Below, piece by piece: positions 17,665 through 25,670 of a stretch of 64,000 nucleotides of DNA (position 1 is its first letter; each line of letters begins with the position of its first letter). The position numbers and the translations under genes are program-made. The DNA lies in the NCBI RefSeq assembly GCF_000966265.1, contig NZ_LANF01000006.1:1-64000 (forward strand), in the 5' to 3' direction. The notes below the pieces were generated by a model. That model had not been told where the DNA came from, searched no databases, and saw only the letters and a list, made by a program, of their open reading frames with translations. The DNA comes from Palaeococcus ferrophilus DSM 13482. Its GTDB lineage: Archaea; Methanobacteriota_B; Thermococci; Thermococcales; Thermococcaceae.

Positions 17665-18531
17665 CTACTCCCTGCGTGGGGCGTAGCGGTCGTAGAGCCT
17701 CTTTGCGATGTAAACCATTGGAAGGAGGGGAAGGAGAACCACAACTGCCGCCACAGCCAGCTCGAGGAGCGCTATCACCACCCCAATCGCGGCGTAAATC
17801 CTCTCCCTGAAGTGGGTCTCGAGCTCAAAGGCGGGCCTCTCTTTGCTCTCTATCGTAACGTGGTAGGTTACGTAGTCCGTCACCTTCTCGTAGTAATCCT
17901 TCTGGAGGTAGAGGTAGTTGAGGCGCGAGTTGATAGATGATATCCTGTTCTCGAGCGCCATAAGTTCCTCCACGTCTTTCGCCATGTCGTAGAACTCCAT
18001 GAGCTTCGCCTTCTCCGCCTCAAGGCTCTCTATCTCCGCCATGATCTGGTTGTACTGGCTCGTGACATCCTCCGTTTCCAGACGGAGGCTCTTAATGCGG
18101 TAGGCTTTTAGGAACTCCTCCATTCTAGCCTCATTTTCAGCGGTGTTCGGGACCCTGAAGGTGATGTAATAAACAACCCTCTCCTCGCTCCTTTCGAGAT
18201 TCTCGCTCACCACGTAGCCGTTCAGCTCGGTCACCTTGCCCTTGAGCTTAGAAGCCAGCCCCACGGGGTCCTCGTACTGGACGGTGATGTAGTAGTCCTT
18301 CCTGAGCCGCTGGAGTGTTTCCCCCGTTGACGTGGGGACCGTTTGAGTTGAGGGTTCGACGGAGTAGTCCTCCATTCCCCCGCGGGATGCCGGGACGAAA
18401 ACGGGCGTTGAGGAGGGAGCGTAGGCACCGCTTGAAGCGCCCCTGGTTCCGGAGGAACCCAGGAGGTAGAGGGCACCGCACAGCGCAATGAGGATTATAA
18501 CAGCCACGACCAGTATGCTGCGCCTTCTCAT
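17665..18531 (-). CDS. DUF4349 domain membrane protein
   Basis: The 288-residue protein has an N-terminal membrane segment (about 6-26) and a low-complexity Ser/Pro/Thr linker. A DUF4349 domain follows, with a coiled coil around 165-215 (IMAEIESLEAEKAKL), and then a strong C-terminal membrane helix (about 247-275) with a basic tail. The function is unknown; the architecture suggests an envelope sensor or scaffold. GGTGATT precedes the start. A TATA-like run (ATTTAAAA, 18541-18548) lies just upstream. Confidence 0.8.
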   Translation of the reverse strand: MRRRSILVVAVIILIALCGALYLLGSSGTRGASSGAYAPSSTPVFVPASRGGMEDYSVEPSTQTVPTSTGETLQRLRKDYYITVQYEDPVGLASKLKGKVTELNGYVVSENLERSEERVVYYITFRVPNTAENEARMEEFLKAYRIKSLRLETEDVTSQYNQIMAEIESLEAEKAKLMEFYDMAKDVEELMALENRISSINSRLNYLYLQKDYYEKVTDYVTYHVTIESKERPAFELETHFRERIYAAIGVVIALLELAVAAVVVLLPLLPMVYIAKRLYDRYAPRRE

Positions 18532-18625
18532 CCAATCACCATTTAAAACTCTCCTCTAAAATATTTAAGGCGAGCGACGGCTTCAAGCGGGTTCGAAGTG
18601 AAAGAGGTGAAAAGGAGAATAAGAG

Positions 18626-19837
18626 TCAGCGCCTCCTCAGGAGAAGCGGAAGGAGGGCTAAGGCTGCAACAAACGTCGGTCCACAGGTGGGAGCTTCCAC
18701 AGTCGTGGGGGACGTTTCGGTGTTTGAGGGGCTTGGGGTGGTTTTCACGGGGGTTTCCTTGGAAAGTACCACATCTCCCGGCGGGAGCGTGTAGCTTTCC
18801 GGGGTTGAGACGCACCTTACAAGCGAAGGATTTGAGCTCTCGTCGTAGGGCATCCACCTGTAAGTGCCGTTCTTGTCCTCGTACCAGCCTATGTGGGAGT
18901 TGTGGCCGGCCTTACCGCGCTCGACAACCTTAACTATCTCCTCCACGTCCTCCTCGGGTATGGAAACTATCCCGTTCTCGCGGAGCCACTCGAGCTCCTC
19001 CCTGAGGGCCGCCTTAAAGTCGAAGGTGTACTCGTCCACGACCCCGCTCGGAGCGTTCACCGTCTCGGATGTAAACGTGAGGTTCCCGCAGACGCCCAGC
19101 TCCCTCAGAGCAGCCTTTATCTCCTCCAGCTCCCCGGGTGAGGGCTTATCCTCGCCGTAAACGGCCGCGTAAACCTCCCCCTCCGGGAGTTTTATGACCT
19201 TCTCGGGGTCAACGCCGTGCCTCCGGAGGCACTCCTCAAAGCGCTCGTTTGGCTTCCACGTGCACACTCCATTGTAGCAGCCGCAGGTGGTCTCCTCAAA
19301 GCACGAGTACCACGGTTTATACACGCATACCGAGACAACCTCCTTCGCCGCCTCCCTAGTGGTGCAGATTTCCCCTGAGCAGCCGCCCGTGGCACAGTCC
19401 CTATCGGAGACGCACTCCTTCCCCTTTATGGGGCTGATGACGATGCGGATGTTTTTCTTTTCGAGCGTGAGGTTCTTCACCGCCCAGCCGGCTTTCCTCA
19501 GCTTTTCGAGGGTTTCGTTCTCGATTATTAAAGGTGCCCTGAGCTCGGCGTGAGCGTAGGTCGAGTTGAAGCTCTTTGGGGGTATCTCTATCCTTATGTG
19601 CAGTCCATCCTCCTCCCAGAGCATCACGGCTACCCTCTCATCGTAGTGGGAGCGGTAAACTATCCTCCCGTCGAGGAGGGAGACGTTCCCGGCATTCTGA
19701 AGGGGAGTTAGGTCGTAGGTTACCCCGGGCTTGTTGAGGTAGACTTCCACCGCAAGGTTGTCCATGGGGGAGAAACACGCGCTCGTCAGCGGAACCAGCA
19801 TTAGAAGTATTATCGTCGCGATGGTCAATCCCTTCAT
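18626..19837 (-). CDS. cysteine-rich surface protein with CGP-CTERM signal
   Basis: The 403-residue protein has a signal peptide and a Thr/Pro/Ser-rich stalk, and it ends CGPTFVAALALLPLLLRRR, the Thermococcales CGP-CTERM anchoring signal. Around residues 140-190 is a tight cysteine cluster (CVSDRDC, GGCSGEIC, CGCYNGVC) like the eight-cysteine-cluster domain often found with this signal. It is probably cell-surface anchored. No substrate can be assigned. It is read toward the DUF4349 gene with a 94-bp gap that carries that gene's promoter. Confidence 0.82.
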   Translation of the reverse strand: MKGLTIATIILLMLVPLTSACFSPMDNLAVEVYLNKPGVTYDLTPLQNAGNVSLLDGRIVYRSHYDERVAVMLWEEDGLHIRIEIPPKSFNSTYAHAELRAPLIIENETLEKLRKAGWAVKNLTLEKKNIRIVISPIKGKECVSDRDCATGGCSGEICTTREAAKEVVSVCVYKPWYSCFEETTCGCYNGVCTWKPNERFEECLRRHGVDPEKVIKLPEGEVYAAVYGEDKPSPGELEEIKAALRELGVCGNLTFTSETVNAPSGVVDEYTFDFKAALREELEWLRENGIVSIPEEDVEEIVKVVERGKAGHNSHIGWYEDKNGTYRWMPYDESSNPSLVRCVSTPESYTLPPGDVVLSKETPVKTTPSPSNTETSPTTVEAPTCGPTFVAALALLPLLLRRR

Positions 19838-19995
19838 GCCACCACCAGAGTAAGTTTGGCTTGGAGGTATATACGGCTAACGATGGCTTCAATCCAGTTT
19901 GGAGCGTTGCCTTCTTCTTTCGAAAGTCCCCCTTTATGGATGACGCAGGCGGGAAAGGTTATTAACACCAACGACCAAAATAATGTGGTGGGAAC

Positions 19996-20838
19996 ATGGA
20001 CGCCCTCAGCGGATTCGCGGGCTCTATACTCTGGTGGCTGTTCTTCTTCTACCTGCTGATGGCCCCGCAACTGCAGTTCAGAGCCCTACAGGCCAGCAGG
20101 GCAAAGCTCCTAAGGGCACTCTCAAGAAAGAGGAACTCCACGGTTATAACGATGATACACCGCCAGGAGAGCATAGGACTCTTTGGAATACCCGTCTACA
20201 AGTTCATAAGCGTCGAGGACAGCGAGGATGTCCTGAGGGCAATAAGGATGGCACCGAAGGACAAACCAATAGACCTGATCATCCACACACCGGGGGGACT
20301 GGTTTTAGCGGCGACGCAGATAGCGAAGGCCCTAAGAGACCACCCGGCCGAGACAAGGGTTATAGTCCCCCACTACGCCATGAGCGGAGGCACTTTGATA
20401 GCGCTCGCTGCCGACAGGATAATTATGGACCCCCACGCGGTTTTGGGGCCGGTGGACCCGCAGCTCGGCCAGTACCCCGCACCGAGCATAGTGAGGGCCG
20501 TTGAAAAGAAGGGTGTCGAGAAGGTTGACGACCAAACGCTAATTTTGGCGGACGTGGCGGAGAAGGCCATCAAGCAGGTCAGGGACTTCCTCTTCGACAT
20601 ATTGAAGGACAAGTACGGAGAGGAAAAGGCGGCGGAACTGGCGGAGATGCTCACGGAGGGCCGGTGGACCCATGACTACCCGATAACGGTCGAGCACGCC
20701 AGGGAGCTGGGCCTCCACGTGGAGACGGACGTGCCGGAGGAAGTGTACGCCCTTATGGAGCTCTACAAGCAGCCCATGAAGCAGCGCGGAACGGTGGAGT
20801 TCATGCCCTACCCGGTGAAGCAGGAGGGCAGGCGCTGA
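19996..20838 (+). CDS. membrane-anchored SDH/ClpP-fold serine proteinase
   Basis: The 280-residue protein has one N-terminal membrane helix (about 8-28) and a ClpP/crotonase-like domain of the serine dehydrogenase proteinase family. HTPGGLVLAATQIA and the nucleophile motif YAMSGGTLIALAAD are visible, followed by DPHAVLGPVDPQLG. Relatives such as archaeal SppA and NfeD-type proteases cut membrane proteins. GGTGGG lies upstream of the ATG. It is divergent from the CGP-CTERM gene, with a 158-bp shared promoter region. Confidence 0.85.
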   Translation: MDALSGFAGSILWWLFFFYLLMAPQLQFRALQASRAKLLRALSRKRNSTVITMIHRQESIGLFGIPVYKFISVEDSEDVLRAIRMAPKDKPIDLIIHTPGGLVLAATQIAKALRDHPAETRVIVPHYAMSGGTLIALAADRIIMDPHAVLGPVDPQLGQYPAPSIVRAVEKKGVEKVDDQTLILADVAEKAIKQVRDFLFDILKDKYGEEKAAELAEMLTEGRWTHDYPITVEHARELGLHVETDVPEEVYALMELYKQPMKQRGTVEFMPYPVKQEGRR

Positions 20839-20885
20839 ACCCCAAAGTTTAATTTTCCCTTTTCCTATCCCCCATGGGTGGTGTC

Positions 20886-21251
20886 ATGCTTGAAGAGAGC
20901 CTCAAACTGATAGAGGAGAACCTTCCTGAAACCCTCGAGGAGTTCAGGGCGATGGGCCTGGCCAAGGACGGGGTATACAAGCGGCTCGAGTTCGCGCTCC
21001 AGTGCCTCTTTGACGAGCTCTCCGAGAAGAGGAAGGAGCTATCGGACGAACCCGTTTTTGGATACGGAGATGTGATAGCGGAGCTCCACGAAAAGGGAGT
21101 TCTCGACGATGGGCTCAGGGAGAAGGCGGAGTTCCTGCGCCAGCTCAGGGAAATCCTAATTTACAACTACGACATTATAAACGACGAGATAGCCTTCAGG
21201 AACATGAGGGAGTACGTAGAGGCGATACGGGATGTCAAGAGGGCGCTCTAG
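20886..21251 (+). CDS. HepT-like (DUF86) protein with an altered active-site motif
   Basis: This 121-residue helical protein resembles DUF86/HepT, the ribonuclease half of MNT-HepT toxin-antitoxin pairs. HepT uses an R-x4-H-x-Y motif. Here the aligned segment is REILIYNY (R88 to Y95), so tyrosine replaces the key histidine. No nucleotidyltransferase antitoxin gene is adjacent. GGTGG precedes the ATG at 20886. It overlaps the archaemetzincin gene by 20 bases. A non-toxic HEPN-fold protein is plausible. Confidence 0.6.
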   Translation: MLEESLKLIEENLPETLEEFRAMGLAKDGVYKRLEFALQCLFDELSEKRKELSDEPVFGYGDVIAELHEKGVLDDGLREKAEFLRQLREILIYNYDIINDEIAFRNMREYVEAIRDVKRAL

Positions 21252-21816
21252 CCTCACCCTTGTGCCCATAATTACTCAATTAGACAATTACATAATTGAA
21301 GAACTGTTTAAGAGGCTCGCCAGACGACTTGAGGGGCTCGGCATCAGGACGGTTGTGGGGGAGGCACTATCCCCTGCACTCTTCAGGGGGGCGTACAACC
21401 CAATCCACGGCCAGTACCTTGCCGGGGACATAATCAAAGCCCTCCCCGGGAACTTCACCCTTGGGATAACCGACGTGGACATATACGAGGAGGGCTTTAA
21501 CTTCCTCTTCGGGCTCGCGGTTCCGAGGCTCGGGAGGGCGGTGGTTTCGCTCCACAGGCTCGACCCGCGCTTCTACGGGGAGAAATTTGATGAGAGCCTC
21601 TTCATGGAGCGCGCCCTGAAGGAGGCCCTCCACGAGTTCGGCCATCTAATGAGGCTCCCCCACTGTCCGGACTGGAACTGCCTGATGCACTTCTCGAACT
21701 CGATAATCGAGGTTGATATGAAGGGAGACCGCTTCTGTCAGAGATGCCTGAAAAGGTTAAAATACATGGCCGGACAGATGGTGGATGGGGAAGAAAATGA
21801 TAGAAGTAGAGGTTAA
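21232..21816 (+). CDS. amzA: archaemetzincin (peptidase M54)
   Basis: A zinc metalloprotease of the archaemetzincin family, 194 residues long. The zinc site HEFGHLMRLPH (H134, E135, H138, H144) continues into the cysteine cluster C145-x4-C150 and later C169-x2-C172, which hold a second zinc. Biological substrates are unknown. The ATG at 21232 lies inside the preceding gene and only a weak GAGGCG precedes it, so translation is probably coupled. The downstream CYTH gene starts 20 bases before its stop. Confidence 0.92.
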   Translation: MSRGRSSLTLVPIITQLDNYIIEELFKRLARRLEGLGIRTVVGEALSPALFRGAYNPIHGQYLAGDIIKALPGNFTLGITDVDIYEEGFNFLFGLAVPRLGRAVVSLHRLDPRFYGEKFDESLFMERALKEALHEFGHLMRLPHCPDWNCLMHFSNSIIEVDMKGDRFCQRCLKRLKYMAGQMVDGEENDRSRG

Positions 21817-22327
21817 GGGATACGCGAACGGTAGCGTCATGAAGGCGGTTAAGGAGAAATTCAATCTGATGCGCAGGGAGATGCACGAGGATACATACTA
21901 CCAGCACCCCTGCAGGGACTTTGCCGAGACGGATGAAGCTCTGAGGATAAGGGTGAAGCGATTTAACGGCCACTTTGAGGCGTTTTTAACCTACAAAGGG
22001 CCCAAGATTGACGAAAGATCAAAAACGAGGCGTGAGATAGAGGTCACCATAGAGGACCCCGATAAGTATGAGGAACTCCTCAAAGCGCTCGGGTTCAGGG
22101 AGGTCACAACGGTCCGTAAGGTGAGGGAGAAGTACTTCGTCAGGAAGGGTGTTGTAGTGGCGCTCGACGAGGTTGAGGAACTGGGCACATTCATCGAGGC
22201 CGAGACCCTGGTTGAAGAAGGGCAGGACGTGGAGGGTGCCGTTAAAGAACTCGTTGAGCTCCTCAAGTCTCTCGGAGTGAAGAGGTTTGAGAGGCGCTCC
22301 TACCTAGAGCTCCTTCTGGGGCGCTAA
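21797..22327 (+). CDS. cyaB: CyaB-like class IV adenylate cyclase / CYTH phosphatase
   Basis: The 176-residue protein has the CYTH hallmark ExExK (E3, E5, K7 in MIEVEVK) and further conserved basic and acidic residues (RIRVKR, FLTYKG, RREIEV, DEVEELG). CYTH proteins hydrolyse or cyclise triphosphates at a metal centre. Archaeal members may be triphosphatases or cAMP-forming enzymes, and sequence does not separate these. The ATG at 21797 has GGGGA upstream; another ATG four codons earlier lacks spacing. It ends four bases into the convergent HD gene. Confidence 0.88.
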   Translation: MIEVEVKGYANGSVMKAVKEKFNLMRREMHEDTYYQHPCRDFAETDEALRIRVKRFNGHFEAFLTYKGPKIDERSKTRREIEVTIEDPDKYEELLKALGFREVTTVRKVREKYFVRKGVVVALDEVEELGTFIEAETLVEEGQDVEGAVKELVELLKSLGVKRFERRSYLELLLGR

Positions 22328-22944
22328 AGCTCACCCTCGATTTCCCTCCTTATCCTTTCTATGAACTGGACGGTAAAGGCGTGCCTTTTCTCCGCGAGCC
22401 GTTTGGCGGTCTCCGTGTACATCAAATCTCTGAGCTTCAGTATCTTCTCATCGAAGTGCCTTAAGGAATCCTCGATGCTCCTCCCGTGCTCGCCGGAGTA
22501 CATGAAAACCCTGGCTACTCCAACGGCCCCTATGGCGTCGAGCTTGTCGGCGTCGCTGAGTATCTTTGCCTCCAGCGTCTCCGGCTCCGGCCCGCGGGAA
22601 AAGCGGTGGGCCTCTATGGCGTGAGCGACGGAAGCAACCTTCTCCCCGGGGTAGCCCATGCTCCTGAGGTAGCGCCTCGCTATCCGCGCACTCTCGAGGG
22701 CGTGGTCTTCAACCTTCCCCGAATCCTCAAGGGGTCTCGCTATGTCGTGGAGGAGGGCAGCTAGAGCAAGAACCTCGAGATCGGCCCCTTCCTCCCTCCC
22801 TATGTGGAGGCATAGGTTGAATACCCTCTCCACGTGGCTGAAGCCGTGCGTACCCTCCCTGTCAAAGAAACTTTTGGCGAACTCTCTCGTGCGCTCTATC
22901 AGTTTGATTGAAGCTGGACTTGTTATGAACTCCTCCACTTTCAT
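22324..22944 (-). CDS. HD domain phosphohydrolase
   Basis: The 206-residue protein has an HD metal-binding set: H in GFSHVERV, ALLHDIARP, then a conserved AIEAHRF and a SDADKLDAIG segment. This is the pattern of YedJ/YpgQ-type HD hydrolases, which act on nucleotides or related phosphates. The exact substrate is not known. Gene order puts it downstream of the D-glutamate cyclase-like and methyltransferase genes on the other side of a short gap. Confidence 0.85.
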   Translation of the reverse strand: MKVEEFITSPASIKLIERTREFAKSFFDREGTHGFSHVERVFNLCLHIGREEGADLEVLALAALLHDIARPLEDSGKVEDHALESARIARRYLRSMGYPGEKVASVAHAIEAHRFSRGPEPETLEAKILSDADKLDAIGAVGVARVFMYSGEHGRSIEDSLRHFDEKILKLRDLMYTETAKRLAEKRHAFTVQFIERIRREIEGEL

Positions 22945-22952
22945 GGAACCAC

Positions 22953-23765
22953 CTACGGCGAGATTTTCTCTATGACGATTTCCCTGAGCAGCTCCAGGAA
23001 GCGCTCGTGGACGTCAACGCTTATCCCGTCCACACTCATCGCGACCTTCTTTACAACACCGTCTATGATTCCGGCCTCGACGAGGGCTTTTAAGTTTTCC
23101 CTCTCGTCCCACCCTTTGAGCAGGTTCTTCCCGAAGGCCAGCGAGGCCTGGGCGAGGAGCCCATATGCCCCCCAGTTGGAGACGGCCGAGAGGACGAGGT
23201 GCTTTGCCCCAACGGTGCTCGCTATCCTCTTCCCGAGGGGGATGTACTCCTCGACGAGGGGCTTTACGTTGCCCATGCCTATCTCGTTCCCGCCGTCACC
23301 TATCCCTATGGTGGGGGTTCCTCTCTCGAGGGCGTCAATGAAGAGGCCGTCGTAGGGCTTCGCCTTCACCTCGAGGCCGCTCATGGAGTAGTAGCGCCAG
23401 TCCTCTGCCCTTCCCGGGGTTTCAACGCTTATGAGGAGGGTGTAGCGTTCGAGGAGGGGCTCCCTCGTGAACTTAACCCCCATCCCCTTTAAGGCCTCCT
23501 CCACCTCCGGGTAGGTGAGTATCTCCGCCTTTCCTCCCAGCTCCTCGATCCCAAGGTAAAGAGCCAGTGCCCCGAGCGGTCCGTCCGTCTCGGGGATGTC
23601 GAGGGGGGGTATGGGAAAACCCGTCACGATAAGGGTTCTGTCCGCGTTCTCCAAAAGTTCCTGGGCGGCCCTCCCAAGGAAAGCCGGGTTCTCAAGGCGA
23701 TAGCGGAGGTAGAGCTCCCTAACCCCCCGCCCGCCAACGTCCGTATTTATCAGATGGGCTATCAT
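22953..23765 (-). CDS. D-glutamate cyclase-like (DUF4392) protein
   Basis: The 270-residue protein matches the DUF4392 family, which includes vertebrate D-glutamate cyclase. TDGPLGALAL and IGDGGNEIGMGN are the most characteristic segments. The archaeal substrate is unknown. The ATG at 23765 has AGGAGG eight bases upstream and lies just past the stop of the methyltransferase gene, so the two are co-transcribed. A longer in-frame extension inside the methyltransferase gene is not supported. Confidence 0.75.
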   Translation of the reverse strand: MIAHLINTDVGGRGVRELYLRYRLENPAFLGRAAQELLENADRTLIVTGFPIPPLDIPETDGPLGALALYLGIEELGGKAEILTYPEVEEALKGMGVKFTREPLLERYTLLISVETPGRAEDWRYYSMSGLEVKAKPYDGLFIDALERGTPTIGIGDGGNEIGMGNVKPLVEEYIPLGKRIASTVGAKHLVLSAVSNWGAYGLLAQASLAFGKNLLKGWDERENLKALVEAGIIDGVVKKVAMSVDGISVDVHERFLELLREIVIEKISP

Positions 23766-23767
23766 AA

Positions 23768-24451
23768 TCACTTCCTCCTGAACACCGCGAGATAGGAATA
23801 CTCCTTGGTCTCGACTTCCTGCACCTTGGTGAAATAAAGCTTGCAAAGGAGGTCTATGGCGGTTCTGCCCCAGATGTTGAAGCGCACCTCGAAACTGCCC
23901 TCAGGGCTCTCGAAAACGGCGGTGAAGTAGCGTTCGTCCTTATCCTTGCGGATGCGGCTTACCCAGTAGCCGTCCGCTATGACCTCGCTCCTCTCCAGGA
24001 GGGGCAGTATCTCGCGCATGTCGTTGTACTGGATGACGAAGAGGCCCCCGGGTCTGAGAACGCGCCTCACCTCCTTGAACACCTGGTTGAGCTCGGAAGG
24101 GGTGAAGTGGACGACGCTGTTGCCCACGAACACCACGTAGTCAAAGCTCTCGTCCTCGAAGGGCAGGTTCCGGGCATCACCCCTCACGAACTCCACCTTA
24201 GAACCCCTCTCCTTGGCGTAGGCCCTGGCCCTCTCGAGGAGGAAGTCGCTGATATCGAGGCCGACGACCTCATGTCCCATATCCTCAAGAAGGAAGGAGA
24301 ATCCGCCAACCCCACAGGCAAGGTCCAAAACCTTCCCTCTGCTGGAGAGGATGCTCGTGAGGTAAGGTTTAAGCTCCCGCAGCCTCCTCTGATACTCGGG
24401 GGAGTCAATATCGTTGTAGGCCTTTGAGAAGAAGTAGTACCTGTCCTCCAT
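23768..24451 (-). CDS. class I SAM-dependent methyltransferase
   Basis: The 227-residue protein has the SAM-binding motif VLDLACGVGGFS (near residue 41), the acidic GLDIS that ends beta-2, GDARNLPFEDESFDYV and LRPGGLFVIQ. The substrate is unknown. GGGTGGGGAC precedes the ATG. It is the first gene of a pair with the D-glutamate cyclase-like gene and diverges from the SecB-like gene at 24548. Confidence 0.88.
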   Translation of the reverse strand: MEDRYYFFSKAYNDIDSPEYQRRLRELKPYLTSILSSRGKVLDLACGVGGFSFLLEDMGHEVVGLDISDFLLERARAYAKERGSKVEFVRGDARNLPFEDESFDYVVFVGNSVVHFTPSELNQVFKEVRRVLRPGGLFVIQYNDMREILPLLERSEVIADGYWVSRIRKDKDERYFTAVFESPEGSFEVRFNIWGRTAIDLLCKLYFTKVQEVETKEYSYLAVFRRK

Positions 24452-24547
24452 GTCCCCACCCGCTTAATCTCCGATGAACTCCCTAAAAAGCCTTCCTTCC
24501 CAAAGCCTTTTAAGAACCTCCCCGGAGTTTCCATAGGTGAAGGAAAG

Positions 24548-24967
24548 ATGCCCATTATGGGAATAAACATAACGAAATTGAGCATAGAAAAGGGGAACCC
24601 CCCGGTACCGCAGGTCGAGGTTGACCTCACGCCCAAGGTTAATGGAATAAGGCTCGGGGAGATGAGGACTCCAACGGGCAAGATCAACGGTATAGAGGTT
24701 CTCTTTGAGTACGGCGTCACCTACAAGCCCGACGTTGCAAAGGCCAGCATCGAGGGAGTTGTCTTCTACCTCCCGAGGAACAGGGACGATGTTGACAGGA
24801 TACTGGACGAGTGGGAGAACGAGAAGAAGCTCGACCCCAACATGTTCGCAGAGGTTGTAAACGCCGTCACCATGGAGGCCATGCCGCTCCTCATGCTCCT
24901 CTCAAAGGAGCTCCGCCTGCCCTACCCGATACCAGTCCCGAGGGTCAACGTTACGGCGAAGGGCTGA
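24548..24967 (+). CDS. uncharacterised protein, possible SecB-like fold
   Basis: A 139-residue protein that I do not recognise firmly. The N-terminal two thirds look like an antiparallel sheet (QVEVDLTPKVNGIRLGEMR, then IEGVVFYLPRN). A long helix (MFAEVVNAVTMEAMPLLMLL) follows, ending LPYPIPVPRVNV. This order recalls the SecB chaperone fold and its Pro-rich ending, so a chaperone-like role is possible. This is inference from pattern only. GGTGAAGG lies upstream of the ATG. Confidence 0.6.
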   Translation: MPIMGINITKLSIEKGNPPVPQVEVDLTPKVNGIRLGEMRTPTGKINGIEVLFEYGVTYKPDVAKASIEGVVFYLPRNRDDVDRILDEWENEKKLDPNMFAEVVNAVTMEAMPLLMLLSKELRLPYPIPVPRVNVTAKG

Positions 24968-25034
24968 ACGCCCTCATACTTTTCTTCTGGATATGGTTAA
25001 ATAGTTTGAGAGCGATACACCTAGGGGTGATACC

Positions 25035-25670
25035 GTGTACCACATCACCGATGAAGAAGGGGAGTTCCTCGTGAGGCTGGCTAGGAAGGCCATAGAGGAG
25101 TACCTCCGGACGGGGAGGGAGATCGAGCCACCTGAGGACACCCCTGAGAAGCTCTGGGAAAAGATGGGTGTCTTCGTTACGCTCAACCGTCACAAAACTC
25201 CCCCCCAGAGCGCTCTTAGGGGCTGCATAGGCTACCCCTTACCATACCTCCCCCTCGTGAAGGCCACGATAAGGGCGGCGATAGCGGCCGCGGTTGAGGA
25301 TCCGCGCTTTCCACCCGTTGAAGCCGAAGAGCTGGACGGCCTCCTCATAGAAGTGAGCGTTCTAACGCCCCCGGAGCTCATAGAGGGGCCCCCAATCGAG
25401 CGTCCGAAGAAGATAAAAATCGGGAGGGACGGCCTTATAGTGGAGAGGGGCCCTTACAGCGGACTGCTCCTCCCGCAGGTGCCCGTGGAGTGGGGATGGG
25501 ACGAGGAGGAGTTTTTGGCCGAGACGTGCTGGAAGGCGGGCCTCCCTCCAGACTGCTGGCTGGATGAGGAGAGCAGGTTCTACCGCTTCACCGCGGAGAT
25601 ATTTGAGGAAGAAAAGCCGAAGGGGCCGGTAAAACGGAAGCCGCTCACTCCTCCTCGTAGGGGGCGGTGA
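25035..25670 (+). CDS. AMMECR1 family protein
   Basis: The 211-residue protein carries the AMMECR1 hallmark LRGCIGYPLPYLPLV and the downstream segments EVSVLTPPELI and LPQVPVEWGWDEEEFL. Crystal structures exist for archaeal members, but the reaction is unknown; links to radical or redox chemistry have been suggested. It uses a GTG start with GGGGTGAT just upstream. Its last 26 bases overlap the convergent hef gene. Confidence 0.9.
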   Translation: MYHITDEEGEFLVRLARKAIEEYLRTGREIEPPEDTPEKLWEKMGVFVTLNRHKTPPQSALRGCIGYPLPYLPLVKATIRAAIAAAVEDPRFPPVEAEELDGLLIEVSVLTPPELIEGPPIERPKKIKIGRDGLIVERGPYSGLLLPQVPVEWGWDEEEFLAETCWKAGLPPDCWLDEESRFYRFTAEIFEEEKPKGPVKRKPLTPPRRGR

